Source of the DNA: Actinorugispora endophytica
GTDB lineage: Bacteria; Actinomycetota; Actinomycetes; Streptosporangiales; Streptosporangiaceae
DNA length: 64,000 nucleotides
Reading direction: 5' to 3'
Assembly (NCBI RefSeq): GCF_004363075.1
Contig: NZ_SNYN01000001.1
Coordinates: forward strand, 411,938 to 475,937
Below are positions 63,773-64,000 of this stretch, piece after piece; position 1 is the stretch's first letter; each line of letters opens with the position of its first letter. The notes under the pieces were generated by a model that saw nothing but the letters and a program-made list of their open reading frames with translations, did not search any database and was not told the origin of the DNA. A program made the translations under genes and the position numbers.

Positions 63773-64000
63773 ATGAGCCTGGAGCCCGATGCTCCCGTTT
63801 CCCCGGACTCCGGCCCCCGCCACCGGTTGCGGCAGAAAGCGTCCCCCTCGCGCGCGCCGGACCTGGTCCGGTGGTCGCTGACGGTCGCGTCCGCACTCGC
63901 CGTCGGCTGCGCCGTGGCCCTCGCCCTCCTCGTCCAGCCGGTGGAAGGGCACGACCCGCAGGAGGCGGCGTCCCTCGTGCCGCCCGCCGTCCCCTCGGCC
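63773..64000 (+). CDS. Membrane-anchored protein, cut by the right edge
   Basis: ATG 63773 follows GAGGAGG. The 76 visible residues have a hydrophilic N-terminus with an RHRLRQK basic patch, one membrane span (VASALAVGCAVALALLV) and the start of an outer domain. Function cannot be assigned from this piece. Confidence 0.7.
   Translation, partial: MSLEPDAPVSPDSGPRHRLRQKASPSRAPDLVRWSLTVASALAVGCAVALALLVQPVEGHDPQEAASLVPPAVPSA

Overview
The window is very G+C-rich DNA (roughly 70% or more by eye, with strong third-position G/C) from a Gram-positive actinomycete. Supporting signs are a WhiB-like regulator, ANTAR, STAS, HATPase and SpoIIE-type partner-switching proteins, an XRE plus DUF397 regulator pair, an actinobacterial-type Tad pilus locus, many GTG/TTG starts and 4-nt start/stop overlaps. 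A complete ectoine/hydroxyectoine synthesis and uptake set points to a halotolerant lineage such as Nocardiopsis or a relative; that assignment is an inference, since no rRNA gene is present.

Layout: 1-1.3 kb, end of cobB and convergent cobK (cobalamin). 1.4-8.2 kb, minus-strand ectABCD followed by ehuBCDA (compatible-solute synthesis and ABC uptake). 8.6-13.7 kb, a WhiB-like gene behind an operator-like palindrome, a CopC-like protein, a PP2C phosphatase, a degenerate SDR and a GT4 glycosyltransferase. 13.9-28.9 kb, a dense signalling block: MEDS-HATPase, STAS, GAF-ANTAR, PAS-GAF, an ABC exporter with a NarL-type two-component pair, a HATPase-GAF-GAF-SpoIIE fusion, and a 1411-residue HAMP-repeat hybrid kinase with its response regulator. 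29-31 kb, a CMD-family protein and a sortase-type wall protein carrying 13 copies of a PTHSHTHR-like octapeptide. 31.3-43.1 kb, mostly housekeeping genes: crotonase, SDR, membrane protein, ROK glucokinase, KamA-type radical SAM, plsX, PI-PLC-like protein, an unknown exported protein, argS, yceI. 43.2-53.6 kb, one long minus-strand Tad/Flp pilus operon. 53.7-58.1 kb, an accessory region with less extreme codon G/C, gene fragments, palindromes, a 38-codon gene coupled to a PIMT-like methyltransferase, and DUF397/XRE genes. 58.1-64 kb, an unknown gene plus HATPase pair, rbsK, xthA, an OmpR-type two-component pair, a zinc-finger microprotein and a gene cut by the right edge.

The most unusual points are: (1) the two-gene 55322-56610 locus, which has the architecture of a RiPP precursor with its aspartimide-forming O-methyltransferase; (2) eight long intergenic palindromes with related arms beginning GATC, mostly at gene ends, two of which abut truncated genes on either side of that locus, plus a 48-bp companion repeat found twice; (3) the His-rich LPVTG protein; (4) an exported protein with six acidic W-[DE]-x-[VI]-D pentads next to an OmpA-domain Tad protein. 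Everything rests on reading the sequence; no database search was run.
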